This document shows, piece by piece, positions 16,818-25,675 of a stretch of DNA of 60,225 nucleotides (its first letter is position 1; every line of letters starts with the position of its first letter). Origin of the DNA: Opitutia bacterium (lineage in GTDB: Bacteria > Verrucomicrobiota > Verrucomicrobiia > Opitutales > Opitutaceae); the NCBI GenBank assembly GCA_947453695.1, contig CANGHW010000021.1, forward strand, positions 1-60,225, written 5' to 3'. The position numbers and the translations under genes were made by a program. The notes under the pieces were generated by a model. That model was not told the origin of the DNA. It did no database searches and worked only from the letters and a program-made list of their open reading frames with translations.

Positions 16818-19016
16818 ATGCATCGTTTCATGCGCTCTCTTCGATCTGCCGCACCCAGCGCGCAGCGGATGCTTTTCTGGGCGGTCGCGGCAACCTGCGT
16901 CCATTTTTCATCCCTAGTCTTGGCGCAGAGTGCAGCCGTCGTGGCAGCGACGTCCGCGCCAAAACCGTTGGAACTCCCCAACGTTATCGTGACCGCCGAA
17001 AAGCGTGAAACGTCGGCGCAGGCCACTCCGGTTTCGATCACTGTCGCCGAAGCCTCGCTGCTGCAGGATAACGGCATCTATGATCTCACCCGACTGACGG
17101 ACTTCGTTCCCAACGTCGAAATCGTCCGCAACACGACCGGCGTGGGCATCGCCATCCGCGGCATCGCCAGCTTCACCGACACCCCGCTCGGAAATAGATC
17201 GGCCGGCTTTTATATCGATGGGGTTTCCTTCGGCCGAGCCCAAGGTGCAGCCGCACCTTTGTTTGACGTCGAGCGCATCGAAGTCTTGCGGGGACCGCAG
17301 GGCACCCTCTACGGCCGAAACACCATCTCGGGCACGGTCAATGTCGTGACGAAAAAACCTACCGATCAGTTTGAGGGCACCACAAATGTGGGTTTTGGCA
17401 ACTACGGCGACCTCCACTTCGACAGCGCATTGAACACTCCGGTCAACCCTTGGCTGCGGCTGCGCTTCGCCTACCAGTTCGGCCAAGACGATGGCTATGT
17501 GGAGGCGAAGGATCCGGCGCGAAATATCCGGGAGAACTCCGCCCGCACGGATTACCGAGCGGGGCGCTTCCACGCGCTGATCCAACCCAACAAAACCTTC
17601 TCCCTGCTCCTGACTGGCAACGCCCGCAAAGACAAAGGCTCCGCCGCCTCCTACGTGTTCCGCCCCAAGGATGGCAGCGCTCCGTCACGGGTCTCCGTGA
17701 CTGGTGTGGCTAATTCAAACCAGAGCGTTTTTCGCGGCGTCAGCGCCGAGTTGAAGGTGAACATTCCCGGCGCCCAACTCGTTTATGAGGGTGGATACCA
17801 CGCGATGAATCAGGACGAACACCAGCCCTTTTACTCCGGTGGGGCCAACGTTGATTTTGAATCCCACCATGTGCAAAACGAGCAATCCCACGACTTGCGC
17901 CTTGTCTCTGTTTCCACGGGCCGGCTGGTCTGGGTCGCGGGCGCCTACAATTATTTGGAGCACATCCGCTCGAATGCTTTCGTCGCCGTCGCCGGCCTCG
18001 GTTTTTTCTCACCCTATATCCTCAACAAATCGCAGGCCGCCTACGGTCAAGCCACCTACCGCCTCGTCCCGCGCTTGCGGATCATCGCAGGTGCGCGTGG
18101 GACGGAAGACCGCAAGGTCAACTACGGCGGCACTTGGGCCGTCAACGCGCTTGGGCAGCCCACCCGACTGTTGGCTCCTAGCTTGGGCGACCGCACATGG
18201 CGGGCAGTCAATTGGAAGACCGGAGTCGAATGGGATGTGCGGCCGGGTTCGTTGGCCTACGCCACGATCTCTACCGGCTATCGAGGCGGCGGCATTTTTG
18301 ACGGAGTAGGCGCGGTGTATTATGACCCAGAAACCCTCACTGCTTTTGAAATCGGCCTGAAGAATCGCTTTCTCCAAAATCGCCTCCAAGTGAACCTTTC
18401 TTTGTTTCACTATAACTATCATGATTTCCAGGTCTCCAGCGTCGAAGTCAGTGCCATCACGGGACAACCCAGCACGATCACGCGCAACATTCCGTCGGTG
18501 CCCATCGACGGAGGTGAACTTGAGACGACCTATCGCCTCGGCCGGGACGACCGGATCGACTTCAATCTTTCGGCCCTGAGTTCGGAGTTTGGACCGTTCT
18601 CCTACGGCGTGCAGAGTCCGACCACCCGACAGGTCGTCGTGCGTAACTTGGCTGGCAACGAACTGCCGCTCGCCGCGAAGTGGAATACACGGCTGTCATA
18701 TGCACATGTTTTTCCCCTCTCAAACGGCGCGACGATTACTGGGCAGATGAATTTCCGTTGGTGTAGCGGTTACTATATCTCCTTCGACAACCACCCGATC
18801 CCACCCTTTCCCCGTTCGACCTTTCAACCCGCCTTCACTAAGAGCGACGTTCTCCTCACTTATCGAATGGCGAGGCAACGCTGGGAGCTCGGGGTTTTCG
18901 TCCGCAACCTCGAAGATGACATCGTCCTCGCGTCTCCCAGCGGGAATGTCAGCGGCGAAATTGCCACCCTCACCCCTCCCCGCACCTACGGCGTCCGCCT
19001 CGGATTGAACTATTGA
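16818..19016 (+). CDS. TonB-dependent outer-membrane receptor (siderophore-type)
   Basis: A 732-aa receptor with a long signal peptide (to about residue 37, LVLAQ). A TonB-box-like segment VIVTAEKRE follows at about 56-64, then a plug domain (SITVAEASLLQDNGIYDL, VGIAIRGIAS, GFYIDGVSFGRA, VERIEVLRGPQGTLYGRNT) and a 22-strand barrel ending in aromatic GVRLGLNY. The RGPQGTLYGRNTISGTVNVVT block is the standard plug signature. Length and lack of a carboxypeptidase-like N-terminal domain resemble iron-complex receptors rather than the large Opitutaceae glycan receptors such as that at 36.6 kb. Ligand unknown. It is divergent from the TIR-TPR gene, suggesting linked regulation. Confidence 0.9.
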   Translation: MHRFMRSLRSAAPSAQRMLFWAVAATCVHFSSLVLAQSAAVVAATSAPKPLELPNVIVTAEKRETSAQATPVSITVAEASLLQDNGIYDLTRLTDFVPNVEIVRNTTGVGIAIRGIASFTDTPLGNRSAGFYIDGVSFGRAQGAAAPLFDVERIEVLRGPQGTLYGRNTISGTVNVVTKKPTDQFEGTTNVGFGNYGDLHFDSALNTPVNPWLRLRFAYQFGQDDGYVEAKDPARNIRENSARTDYRAGRFHALIQPNKTFSLLLTGNARKDKGSAASYVFRPKDGSAPSRVSVTGVANSNQSVFRGVSAELKVNIPGAQLVYEGGYHAMNQDEHQPFYSGGANVDFESHHVQNEQSHDLRLVSVSTGRLVWVAGAYNYLEHIRSNAFVAVAGLGFFSPYILNKSQAAYGQATYRLVPRLRIIAGARGTEDRKVNYGGTWAVNALGQPTRLLAPSLGDRTWRAVNWKTGVEWDVRPGSLAYATISTGYRGGGIFDGVGAVYYDPETLTAFEIGLKNRFLQNRLQVNLSLFHYNYHDFQVSSVEVSAITGQPSTITRNIPSVPIDGGELETTYRLGRDDRIDFNLSALSSEFGPFSYGVQSPTTRQVVVRNLAGNELPLAAKWNTRLSYAHVFPLSNGATITGQMNFRWCSGYYISFDNHPIPPFPRSTFQPAFTKSDVLLTYRMARQRWELGVFVRNLEDDIVLASPSGNVSGEIATLTPPRTYGVRLGLNY

Positions 19017-19132
19017 GGCCATCTGATTTTTAAACTTACTCCGAGACTGCCTTTCGAGATTCATAGTCTGCCGTTCTCGGGCGTGACACCGCAGGATCTG
19101 GCAGCTACCACGGAGTCCACTCTCCCAACCCT

Positions 19133-20092
19133 ATGAGGCTTCACCACTCCTCACTTCTGATCTCAACCGTCGCACTGGCAGCGCCCGTCACCGCGCTCCT
19201 CGCCGCGGATTTCCAGATCAGCGAAGCCGCCGAATTCGCCCGCTGCATTCCCGCCGGCGCCAAGGTCGAAAAGCTCGCCGGAGATTTTCAGTTCATCGAG
19301 GGCCCGGTCTGGCTCAAGACCACCGGCGTGCTCGTGTTCAGCGACATCCCGCAAAACGAGCTCAAACAGTGGTCGCCCACCGGCGGCGTGAAGACGTATC
19401 GCGCGCCCAGCTTCAACGCCAACGGCAACACCCTTGATCTCACCGGCCGCCTCCTCTCTTGCGAGCACAGCGGCCGCCGCGTGGCCGTGCAGGAAAAAGA
19501 CGGCTCGCTCCGCACCATCGTCGATTCCTTCGAGGGCAAGAAGCTCAACTCACCCAACGACGTCGTCGTAAAATCCGACGGTGCGCTCTACTTCACGGAT
19601 CCCGAATACGGCCTGAAGACCGATCCCGCCACCAAGCAGAAAATTGGCAAAGAGCAGCCCGGCCAATTCGTCTACCGCCACGATCCCAAGACCGGACGCA
19701 CTACCGCAGTCGTGCGCGACTTTGTTCAGCCGAACGGCCTCGCCTTCTCCCCCGACGAGAAATTCCTCTACATCGCCGACTCCGGCACCCCGAAACACAT
19801 CCGCCGCTTTGCCGTTGCCGCCGACGGCTCGCTCTCCGGCGGCGAGGTGTTCTGCACGCTCGACGCCGGTTTGCCCGACGGCATTCGCGTCGACACAGCC
19901 GGGCGTGTCTGGTCGAGCGCCGGCGACGGCGTCCATATTTTTGCCCCTTCCGGAAAACTCATCGGCAAGATCCTCACCCCCGAAGGCCCGGCCAATCTCT
20001 GCTTCGGCGGCGCCGACGGCAGAACGCTGTTCATCACCGCTCGCAAATCGCTCTACGCGATCGCCGTCGCCGCCACGGGGGCCGCCCGCTGA
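19133..20092 (+). CDS. Secreted SMP-30/gluconolactonase/LRE-family protein
   Basis: A 319-aa exported beta-propeller hydrolase. The signal peptide covers about residues 1-25 (ending LLAADF). SMP-30/gluconolactonase features are FIEGPVWLKTTGVLVFSDIP (metal-binding Glu of the FxEGPxW motif), NGNTLDLTGRLLSCEHSGRR, NSPNDVVVKSDGALYFTDPEYG (Asn/Asp metal ligands), QPNGLAFSPDEKFLYIADS and PDGIRVDTAGRVWSS. These are calcium/zinc-dependent lactonases that open sugar lactones. The gene precedes the PAS protein and a TIM-barrel isomerase on the same strand, forming a small sugar-acid cluster. The lactone substrate is not identifiable. Confidence 0.9.
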   Translation: MRLHHSSLLISTVALAAPVTALLAADFQISEAAEFARCIPAGAKVEKLAGDFQFIEGPVWLKTTGVLVFSDIPQNELKQWSPTGGVKTYRAPSFNANGNTLDLTGRLLSCEHSGRRVAVQEKDGSLRTIVDSFEGKKLNSPNDVVVKSDGALYFTDPEYGLKTDPATKQKIGKEQPGQFVYRHDPKTGRTTAVVRDFVQPNGLAFSPDEKFLYIADSGTPKHIRRFAVAADGSLSGGEVFCTLDAGLPDGIRVDTAGRVWSSAGDGVHIFAPSGKLIGKILTPEGPANLCFGGADGRTLFITARKSLYAIAVAATGAAR

Positions 20093-20172
20093 GCCGGCCT
20101 TGCCGACGTCGGCAGCACCCGGCGTAAAATCCTCTTTTGACTGCGCCCAGCTCCAGCATACCTCTCGGCCTA

Positions 20173-20760
20173 ATGCTCTCCGAGCTCCTGCAGGATCGAT
20201 CTGCCCTCTACGTCTCCGGTGCGATGACCGCTCCGGAGCGGGAGAACTTTGAGCTCATCCTCGAGTTTCACGCCGAGGTCCGCGCCTACGTCGCCGATCT
20301 CGAACGCGCGACCACTCGCATCTGGCTCTCGCATCTCGCGCCCACCGCCGCTCCACCGGCCGACCTAAAGTCCCGCATCCTCGGCACCGTCTCCCGCCAG
20401 CCCGCGCCGCCCGCGCCCGAGGGCATCGTAGTCACCGACGCCGCCGGCCACGTCGAGTGGGTCAACCCCGCCTTTAGCGCCCTGTGCGGCTACACCCTCG
20501 CCGAACTCAAGGGCCGCAAACCCGGTCACCTCCTCCAAGGACCGGCCACCGACCCGCAAATCGTCCAACGCATCCGCTCATCCGTCGCCGCCCACGCCGC
20601 CTGTTCCGAAACGCTCACCAACTACCACCGCGACGGCTCGACCTACCTCGTCCGCGTCTCCATCGCCCCCATCCTCGACGACGACCGCCAGCCACTCTGG
20701 TTCGTCGCCCGCGAACGCAAAATTCCCGCCACTCCACTCGCCACTCCTGTCTCCCCATGA
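20173..20760 (+). CDS. Anti-sigma-like N-terminus fused to a PAS domain
   Basis: The 195-aa protein (ATG 20173; a TTG 36 bp upstream is possible) has two parts. Residues 1-75 read like the cytoplasmic domain of RskA-type anti-sigma factors: LSELLQDRSALYVSGAMTAP, RENFELILEFHAEVRAYVAD and PPADLKSRILGTV. They lack the zinc-binding HxxxCxxC. Residues 83-180 are a PAS domain (EGIVVTDAAGHVEWVNPAFS, CGYTLAELKGRKPGHLLQGP, YHRDGSTYLVRVSIAPILDD). The PAS looks LOV/PAS_9-like, but the position of the photoactive cysteine is Pro. No transmembrane helix follows, unlike RskA. No ECF sigma factor is seen nearby. The stop overlaps the next start by ATGA, so it is co-translated with the TIM-barrel gene. Role unknown; a soluble sensor or partner-switch is inferred. 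Confidence 0.7.
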   Translation: MLSELLQDRSALYVSGAMTAPERENFELILEFHAEVRAYVADLERATTRIWLSHLAPTAAPPADLKSRILGTVSRQPAPPAPEGIVVTDAAGHVEWVNPAFSALCGYTLAELKGRKPGHLLQGPATDPQIVQRIRSSVAAHAACSETLTNYHRDGSTYLVRVSIAPILDDDRQPLWFVARERKIPATPLATPVSP

Positions 20761-21719
20761 ATACCCCTGTTACCCGCCGCGACTTCCTCAAACTCTCCGC
20801 CGCCGCCGGCGTCGCCGCCACTTTGGCCCCCACCTTCACGTCGGCCGCCTCGGCCGCTCCGGCACCCGCCGGCACGAATCCGTTTCAACGCGCCGGCAAA
20901 CCGCGCCTCCTGCTGAGCCTCGCCGCCTACTCTTTCCGCGACACCTTCCCGATCATGCGCGGCAAACCGAACACCAAGGTTCCGGCAGACAAGGCGACCG
21001 ACATGTTCAAGTTCATCGACTACTGCGCCACCCACGGCTGCGACGGCGCCGAGGTCACCAGCTACTTCTTTGCCGAGGAAACTGACGACTACCTGCTCAA
21101 GCTCCGCCGCTATGCGTTCCTCCGCGGCGTCGTCATCAGCGGCACCGCCATCGGCAACAACTTCTCACTCCCGCCCGGCCCCAAGCTCACCGAAGAGATC
21201 GCCGCGACGAAGAAGTGGATCGACCGCGCCGCTCTCCTCGGCGCCCCGCACATCCGCGTCTTCGCCGGCAATATCCCGAAAGACGCCAAAAACTTCACCC
21301 GGGCCGACGCGGATAAAGTCGTGATCAAATCGCTCGAGGAAGTCGGCGACTACGCCGCCAAGAAAGGCATCTTCCTCGGCCTCGAAAATCACGACTCCAT
21401 CGGTAGCGCCGCTACGCTCCTCCCCATGGTCAAGGCCGTGAACAACCCGTGGGTCGGCATCAATCTCGACTCGGGCAATTTCCGCACCGCCGATCCCTAC
21501 AAGGATTTCGCGGAGTGCGTGCCCTACACGCTCAACGTGCAATACAAGGTCGAGATCCATGCCGGCGGCGGCAACCAGCCTGCCGACATGAAGCGCTTCA
21601 CGCAGATTCTCCGCGACCAAGGCTACCAGGGCTGGGTCGCCCTCGAATACGAGGCCAAGGAAGACCCCGCCATCGCCGTCCCGCGCCACCTCGCCACGAT
21701 GAAGGCGCTCTTCGCGTAA
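20757..21719 (+). CDS. Tat-exported sugar phosphate isomerase/epimerase-like TIM-barrel protein
   Basis: The 320-aa product begins MNTPVTRRDFLKLSAAAGVA, a textbook Tat signal (RRDFLK) with an AxA site near residue 35. The body is an AP_endonuc_2 / xylose-isomerase-like TIM barrel: LSLAAYSFRDTF, MFKFIDYCATHGCDGAEVTS, WIDRAALLGAPHIRVFAGNI, KGIFLGLENHDS, WVGINLDSGNF, YKVEIHAGGG and WVALEYEAKEDP. The Glu, Asp, His and Glu on strands 5-8 are the likely metal ligands. The start codon overlaps the PAS gene stop. Members often act as sugar epimerases or isomerases; an exported location suggests action on free sugars in the periplasm. Copy 2 of the 56-bp repeat lies just downstream. Confidence 0.85.
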   Translation: MNTPVTRRDFLKLSAAAGVAATLAPTFTSAASAAPAPAGTNPFQRAGKPRLLLSLAAYSFRDTFPIMRGKPNTKVPADKATDMFKFIDYCATHGCDGAEVTSYFFAEETDDYLLKLRRYAFLRGVVISGTAIGNNFSLPPGPKLTEEIAATKKWIDRAALLGAPHIRVFAGNIPKDAKNFTRADADKVVIKSLEEVGDYAAKKGIFLGLENHDSIGSAATLLPMVKAVNNPWVGINLDSGNFRTADPYKDFAECVPYTLNVQYKVEIHAGGGNQPADMKRFTQILRDQGYQGWVALEYEAKEDPAIAVPRHLATMKALFA

Positions 21720-21738
21720 GCGGTCGGACGCTCCCCTC

Positions 21739-21794
21739 GTAGCCGCACGTGTTAACGTGCGGTTTTCCGTCCGCACGCGAAGGCGTGCGGCTAC
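21739..21794. repeat. REPIN-like 56-bp double-hairpin repeat, copy 2
   Basis: Same length and end sequences as copy 1 (GTAGCCGCAC ... GTGCGGCTAC). The left hairpin CCGCACGTGTTAACGTGCGG is identical to copy 1. The central spacer and the right hairpin loop differ (CCGCACG-CGAAGG-CGTGCGG), so the stem is conserved while the loop varies. It lies in the spacer between the TIM-barrel and endonuclease-family genes, both on the + strand. Confidence 0.85.
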
Positions 21795-21824
21795 GCCAGC
21801 TCCGGCAACTCCACCCTTCCCACC

Positions 21825-22688
21825 ATGCGCTCTCTCGTCCGCCCCTTCGTCGTCTTCGCCACCCTCGCCCTCGCGAGCCTCGCCACTGCCGCCGAGCCCC
21901 TGCGCGTAATGTCTTTCAACGTCCGCAATTCCAATTCCCGCGACGGCGAGGACGCGTGGCCCAAGCGCACTGAATTCTTCTTCGCGACCATCACCGCCTA
22001 CGGTCCCGACCTCATTGGATTTCAGGAAGTCCTCGCCGATCAACACGACGCGATCACCGCGCGCCTCAGTGACTACGCCTTCAGCGGCGTCGCGCGCGAC
22101 GACGGTAAACGCAAAGGCGAGTGGTCGAATATCGGCTATCGCAAAGCCCGCTTCACCCTCGTCACCGAAGGCAACTTCTGGCTCTCCGAAACGCCGGAAG
22201 TCCCCGGCAGCAAATCCTGGGACGCCTCGCTCACTCGCATCTGCTCGTGGGTGCGCCTCCGCGAGACCGCCACCGGCAAAGAGTTCGTCTACGCCAACAC
22301 TCACTTCGACCACATCGGAAAAATCGCCCGCCAGGAAGCCAGCAAAGTCATTTCGCAACGTGTCTCCACAATCGCCGCTGGCGTCCCTGCGCTGCTTACC
22401 GGCGACCTCAACATCAACGAAGAAAATCCCGCCTACAGTGTCTTCGTGAACCCCAACACTCCCGGCGCCATCCGCTGGATCGACTCATTCCGTGAAATGC
22501 ATCCCGTGCGCGGCCCCGACGAAGCCAGTTTCCACGGGTTCAAAGGCGGCACCAAGGGCTCGCGGATCGATTTCATTTTCCACACCGACCACTGGATCGC
22601 CACCGCCGCCGCCATCGACCGCACCTCCAAAGACGGCCGCTACCCCTCCGATCACTATCCGGTCACGGCGACGGTGAGGTTGAAATAA
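21825..22688 (+). CDS. Secreted endonuclease/exonuclease/phosphatase family protein
   Basis: A 287-aa protein with a signal peptide (to about residue 23, ATAAEP). It shows the full EEP-fold motif set in order: MSFNVRN (Asn), IGFQEV (Glu metal ligand), NTHFDH (His), TGDLNINE (Asp/Asn), GSRIDFIF (Asp) and SDHYPVTATV (catalytic Asp-His). This places it with secreted Mg-dependent phosphodiesterases/nucleases common in Bacteroidetes and Verrucomicrobia. Substrate (nucleic acid, phospholipid or sugar phosphate) cannot be read. It stands alone, flanked by repeat copy 2 upstream and a hairpin-rich convergent spacer downstream. Confidence 0.88.
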   Translation: MRSLVRPFVVFATLALASLATAAEPLRVMSFNVRNSNSRDGEDAWPKRTEFFFATITAYGPDLIGFQEVLADQHDAITARLSDYAFSGVARDDGKRKGEWSNIGYRKARFTLVTEGNFWLSETPEVPGSKSWDASLTRICSWVRLRETATGKEFVYANTHFDHIGKIARQEASKVISQRVSTIAAGVPALLTGDLNINEENPAYSVFVNPNTPGAIRWIDSFREMHPVRGPDEASFHGFKGGTKGSRIDFIFHTDHWIATAAAIDRTSKDGRYPSDHYPVTATVRLK

Positions 22689-22702
22689 GACCCTGTGGTC
22701 GG

Positions 22703-22724
22703 GCGCGTTATCCTCAACGCGCCG
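22703..22724. repeat. Short hairpin in convergent spacer
   Basis: Perfect 8-bp stem GGCGCGTT / AACGCGCC with a 6-nt loop ATCCTC, 14 bp after the endonuclease-family stop, and no T-run. A second weaker pair, GTAGG...CCTAC, lies about 35 bp downstream near 22760-22780. It may be a degenerate member of a dispersed hairpin repeat or a weak bidirectional transcription end between the two convergent genes. Confidence 0.5.
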
Positions 22725-22793
22725 CTCAAGATCTACGTCAGCCCTGCGGCGGCGGCCGTAGGACAAGCCTCCCTACCCGCTCACCGCCGCCGC

Positions 22794-25535
22794 TCACTTT
22801 TCGTCATCATCGTCCGCACCCGGCGTGATCGCCCACTCGGGATACGGCACGCGGCTTCCCTTCATCGCGCGCCAGAGGATGCGGTTGAGCTGATCCTCCG
22901 GCGCCTTGTCTACTTCACGGAAATTCATCTTCGCCGAAGCCACCGCGTCGCGCCGTAAGATCGCATCTGCCACTTTCGCCGGTTCCGGATTCATCTGATC
23001 GAGCGGCACGCGGTTCGGCACTGCGACAAACGGCGTGAAATCCGGTTCCTCGCGGAAACAATCGAACATCGGCGTCGCGCTCCCGTCGAATTGGTTCATC
23101 GGCGGCAACCCGAGAATCTGCTCCATCGTGCGGATCACGCTCGTCGTGTTGTATTGCGTGCTCACCACCGCGCCGCGCTTCGCCCACGGGCTGATGCAAT
23201 ACGCCGTCGTGCGGTAGCCGCTGACGTGATCCCAGCCTGCCTGCGGATCGTCCTCGATCGCGAAGATCGCCATCTCTTTCCAGAAACGCGACCGACTAAG
23301 CCCCTCGACGATTCGGCCAAAAGCGAGGTCGTTGTCCGCCATGCATGCCGCCGGCGTCGGCGAACCCGCCTTCGTGCCGCTCGTGTGATCGTTGGGCAGA
23401 CAGATGAACGTGAGCGCCGGAAATTCCCCGCGCACCTCAAACTCGCGCAGCTCGCGCAAAATAAAATCCGCCCGCACCTGATCGGGCACTTCCATGCCCC
23501 AGCCCACATAGCCCGTCGGCGAAAACGCCCGCAAACTCTCCACCATCGGGTAACTCGCAAACACGGCCTCCTGTTTCTCGCCTTTCCACGTGCGGTAGCA
23601 GCTCAGGAAATCCGGCACGCCTTTGCGTCCGTCGGCCCAGCGCACCGCCGGCGCCATGAACTCGCCGTAGTTGCGCACCTTCACGCCATGCTTCACCGCG
23701 CTGTCCCAGAGGAAGCCTGAGGGCGCGTAGGCCAGCGCATCGTCCTCATCGACCCCCATGCCGTCCGGATAGCTGCGCGGAAAGCCCGCGAAACTCTTCT
23801 CCATGTAGTCGGTCGCAAACGCCGTCGTGCTCCACTGGTGGCCATCCGCGCTGAGGATGCCCGCGCAGTAGGTGTTATCGAGCAGCACAAAATCGCGCAC
23901 GAGCTTGTGCTGGTTGGGCGTGATTTCCTCGCCAAAAATACAGAGCGAAGGATCGCCGTTGCCGCCTTTCAGCGCGCCAAAGACCTGATCGTAGGTGCGG
24001 TTTTCTTTGATGATGTAGACGACGTGCTTGATGCGGCTGGGCTCGCCGCTGCGCTCCGGAATCGCCCGCATCGGCTGATCAGGCCGCGCCGGCAAACGCG
24101 ATTGAACGAGCGCCTCGCGCCGGAGATTGCGCCACACCGTCTCGGAGAGCTTCGGCAAATCCTCCTGCGGTGGAATTACTACGAGCGAGAGCGAGCCGGA
24201 AAATTGCTTCGAATTGAAGCCCGTCGCACCCGCCGCCGCGACATTGCCCGCTGACGGCTTCTGCTTCACCTCCGGCAAACCTTTCAAATTCGCGGCGTAG
24301 ATCGACTGACGCGCCGCATCGTAGATGAGCGCTGCCGGAAACCAGCCGACCGGGATGAGTCCTTCCATCTTCGATTCGCGGTCCGCTGGATCGAAACGCA
24401 CCACAGCGACGGCGTTCTGCGTGCCGTTCGCCACGTAGAGGCACCGGCCCGACGGCTCGAACGCGAGCGCATTGGGCGACGCGCCAAACAGTTCACTCGG
24501 CTTCGCCTTCACCCAGATCGTCTCCACGACCGCGTCGCTGCGCGTGTCGATTACGCTGAGATTGTCCGCTGCCGCATTCGCGCACACGACGTAGCGCCCG
24601 TTCGGCGACACCGCCAACGCGCTCGCGTGCAACCCCGTCAGAATCTCTTTTGTCGCCTCGCCGCTACCCGCCGCGAGCGGCACGACGCTGACCGAGCCCT
24701 CGTTCGCAATGTGCGTGTCTGTCGTCGCACGCACCACGGTGCCCCGCCCCGCCGGGCCCGTGTGATCACCCGAACCAGGCCGCCGCCCGCCCCAATTGCT
24801 TACATAGGCTTTGCCGCCCACGAGCAGGACATCGTAGGGCGCCACGCCCACCGGAAACGTCCGCAGCACGCGCCCCGTCGCCGCATCGAGTTCGAGCAAT
24901 TGGTTCGAAAGATTCGCGCAGACGTAGAGCCGCGCCCCATCGGCCGAAAGCGCGAGCCCACTCGGAATCTCCTCCTTGCGCCGCGGCGCATTGGCGGGCG
25001 GCAAAGGAAAACTATGCGACGGCCGCACCGCGCCGTCTTCTCCCACGGCGAAGACCTTGATGCTGCCATTGACGTTGCTGAGAAAAATCTTCCGCCCGTC
25101 CCGAGAGAAAATGAGCCCCGTGTAGCTGAGCTGCCCCTTCTTGTCGGGCTCGAGGATGTTCGGAGACACGACGCCCGGCGAAGGCTCCGCCTGCCCCTCA
25201 CCCGGCAACGCCACCCGCTGCCGAATAGTGCCCGCCACCGGATCGACGACGACTAACTCACTCGTTTTTCCCGAAACGATGAGCGACCGCCCGTCCGGCG
25301 AAAGCGCGAGTCCCTGTGGTCGCAGTCCCGGTAGCTCCACGATCCGCCCGAGCGGTGTGATCACCTGATTCACCGGCGTGAGCGTGCGCTTCGCGTCCAC
25401 CGTCCTTCCCACGCGCTCGGCCGTCGCGCCAAACCCGGGCGCGACCTCGGAGTGCACACACCCGGCGAGCCAGCTGCCAAGACCACCCAAGGCCGCCACA
25501 CCAAGCACACGCGCACGAGAAAGGGGTTTAGTCAT
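22794..25535 (-). CDS. Lipoprotein: beta-propeller plus phosphoesterase domain
   Basis: A 913-aa protein. The start MTKPLSRARVLGVAALGGLG leads to a lipobox-like LAGC at about residues 23-26, suggesting a lipid-anchored envelope protein. Residues 45-480 are YVTN/NHL-type propeller repeats (GLALSPDGRSLIVSG, GLIFSRDGRKIFLSN, GLALSADGARLYVCA, ALAVSPNGRYVVCAN, ALAFEPSGRCLYVAN). Residues 520-880 are a phosphoesterase-family (PF04185, phospholipase C/acid phosphatase) domain with IKENRTYDQVFG, SADGHQWS, LPNDHT and IEDDPQAGWDHV metal-site blocks. An acidic tail (GADDDDEK) ends the protein. This architecture is known in Verrucomicrobia and Acidobacteria but its substrate is not. It is monocistronic as far as can be seen. 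Confidence 0.87.
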   Translation of the reverse strand: MTKPLSRARVLGVAALGGLGSWLAGCVHSEVAPGFGATAERVGRTVDAKRTLTPVNQVITPLGRIVELPGLRPQGLALSPDGRSLIVSGKTSELVVVDPVAGTIRQRVALPGEGQAEPSPGVVSPNILEPDKKGQLSYTGLIFSRDGRKIFLSNVNGSIKVFAVGEDGAVRPSHSFPLPPANAPRRKEEIPSGLALSADGARLYVCANLSNQLLELDAATGRVLRTFPVGVAPYDVLLVGGKAYVSNWGGRRPGSGDHTGPAGRGTVVRATTDTHIANEGSVSVVPLAAGSGEATKEILTGLHASALAVSPNGRYVVCANAAADNLSVIDTRSDAVVETIWVKAKPSELFGASPNALAFEPSGRCLYVANGTQNAVAVVRFDPADRESKMEGLIPVGWFPAALIYDAARQSIYAANLKGLPEVKQKPSAGNVAAAGATGFNSKQFSGSLSLVVIPPQEDLPKLSETVWRNLRREALVQSRLPARPDQPMRAIPERSGEPSRIKHVVYIIKENRTYDQVFGALKGGNGDPSLCIFGEEITPNQHKLVRDFVLLDNTYCAGILSADGHQWSTTAFATDYMEKSFAGFPRSYPDGMGVDEDDALAYAPSGFLWDSAVKHGVKVRNYGEFMAPAVRWADGRKGVPDFLSCYRTWKGEKQEAVFASYPMVESLRAFSPTGYVGWGMEVPDQVRADFILRELREFEVRGEFPALTFICLPNDHTSGTKAGSPTPAACMADNDLAFGRIVEGLSRSRFWKEMAIFAIEDDPQAGWDHVSGYRTTAYCISPWAKRGAVVSTQYNTTSVIRTMEQILGLPPMNQFDGSATPMFDCFREEPDFTPFVAVPNRVPLDQMNPEPAKVADAILRRDAVASAKMNFREVDKAPEDQLNRILWRAMKGSRVPYPEWAITPGADDDDEK

Positions 25536-25610
25536 CACGCGAGAGTCCAGCCCCGGACCCGCCCGGTGCGCAAGCGCGCCGCACGCGATATCCGCGACGC
25601 CTATGATCCG

Positions 25611-25666
25611 GTAGCCGCACGCCTTAACGTGCGGCCGAACCACTGCGCGCTCACGCTCGCGGCTAC
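25611..25666. repeat. REPIN-like 56-bp repeat, copy 3 (diverged)
   Basis: Same length and same outer left end GTAGCCGCAC; the right end is GCGGCTAC. The left hairpin is CCGCACGCCTTAACGTGCGG, and the right one has decayed (GCGCGCTCACGCTCGC). It lies in the 140-bp spacer between the lipoprotein gene start and the zinc-ribbon gene stop. Confidence 0.75.
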
Positions 25667-25675
25667 AAACCTACC

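Noticed and set aside
20420..20720. LOV photoreceptor
   Set aside because: The LLQGPATDP and YHRDGSTY wording is LOV-like, but the flavin-adduct cysteine position holds Pro (GRKPGHLLQG), so no blue-light function is claimed.
20484..20756. 91-codon N-terminal extension of the TIM-barrel gene
   Set aside because: Arg/Pro-rich out-of-frame reading of the PAS gene; the Tat signal begins at 20757.
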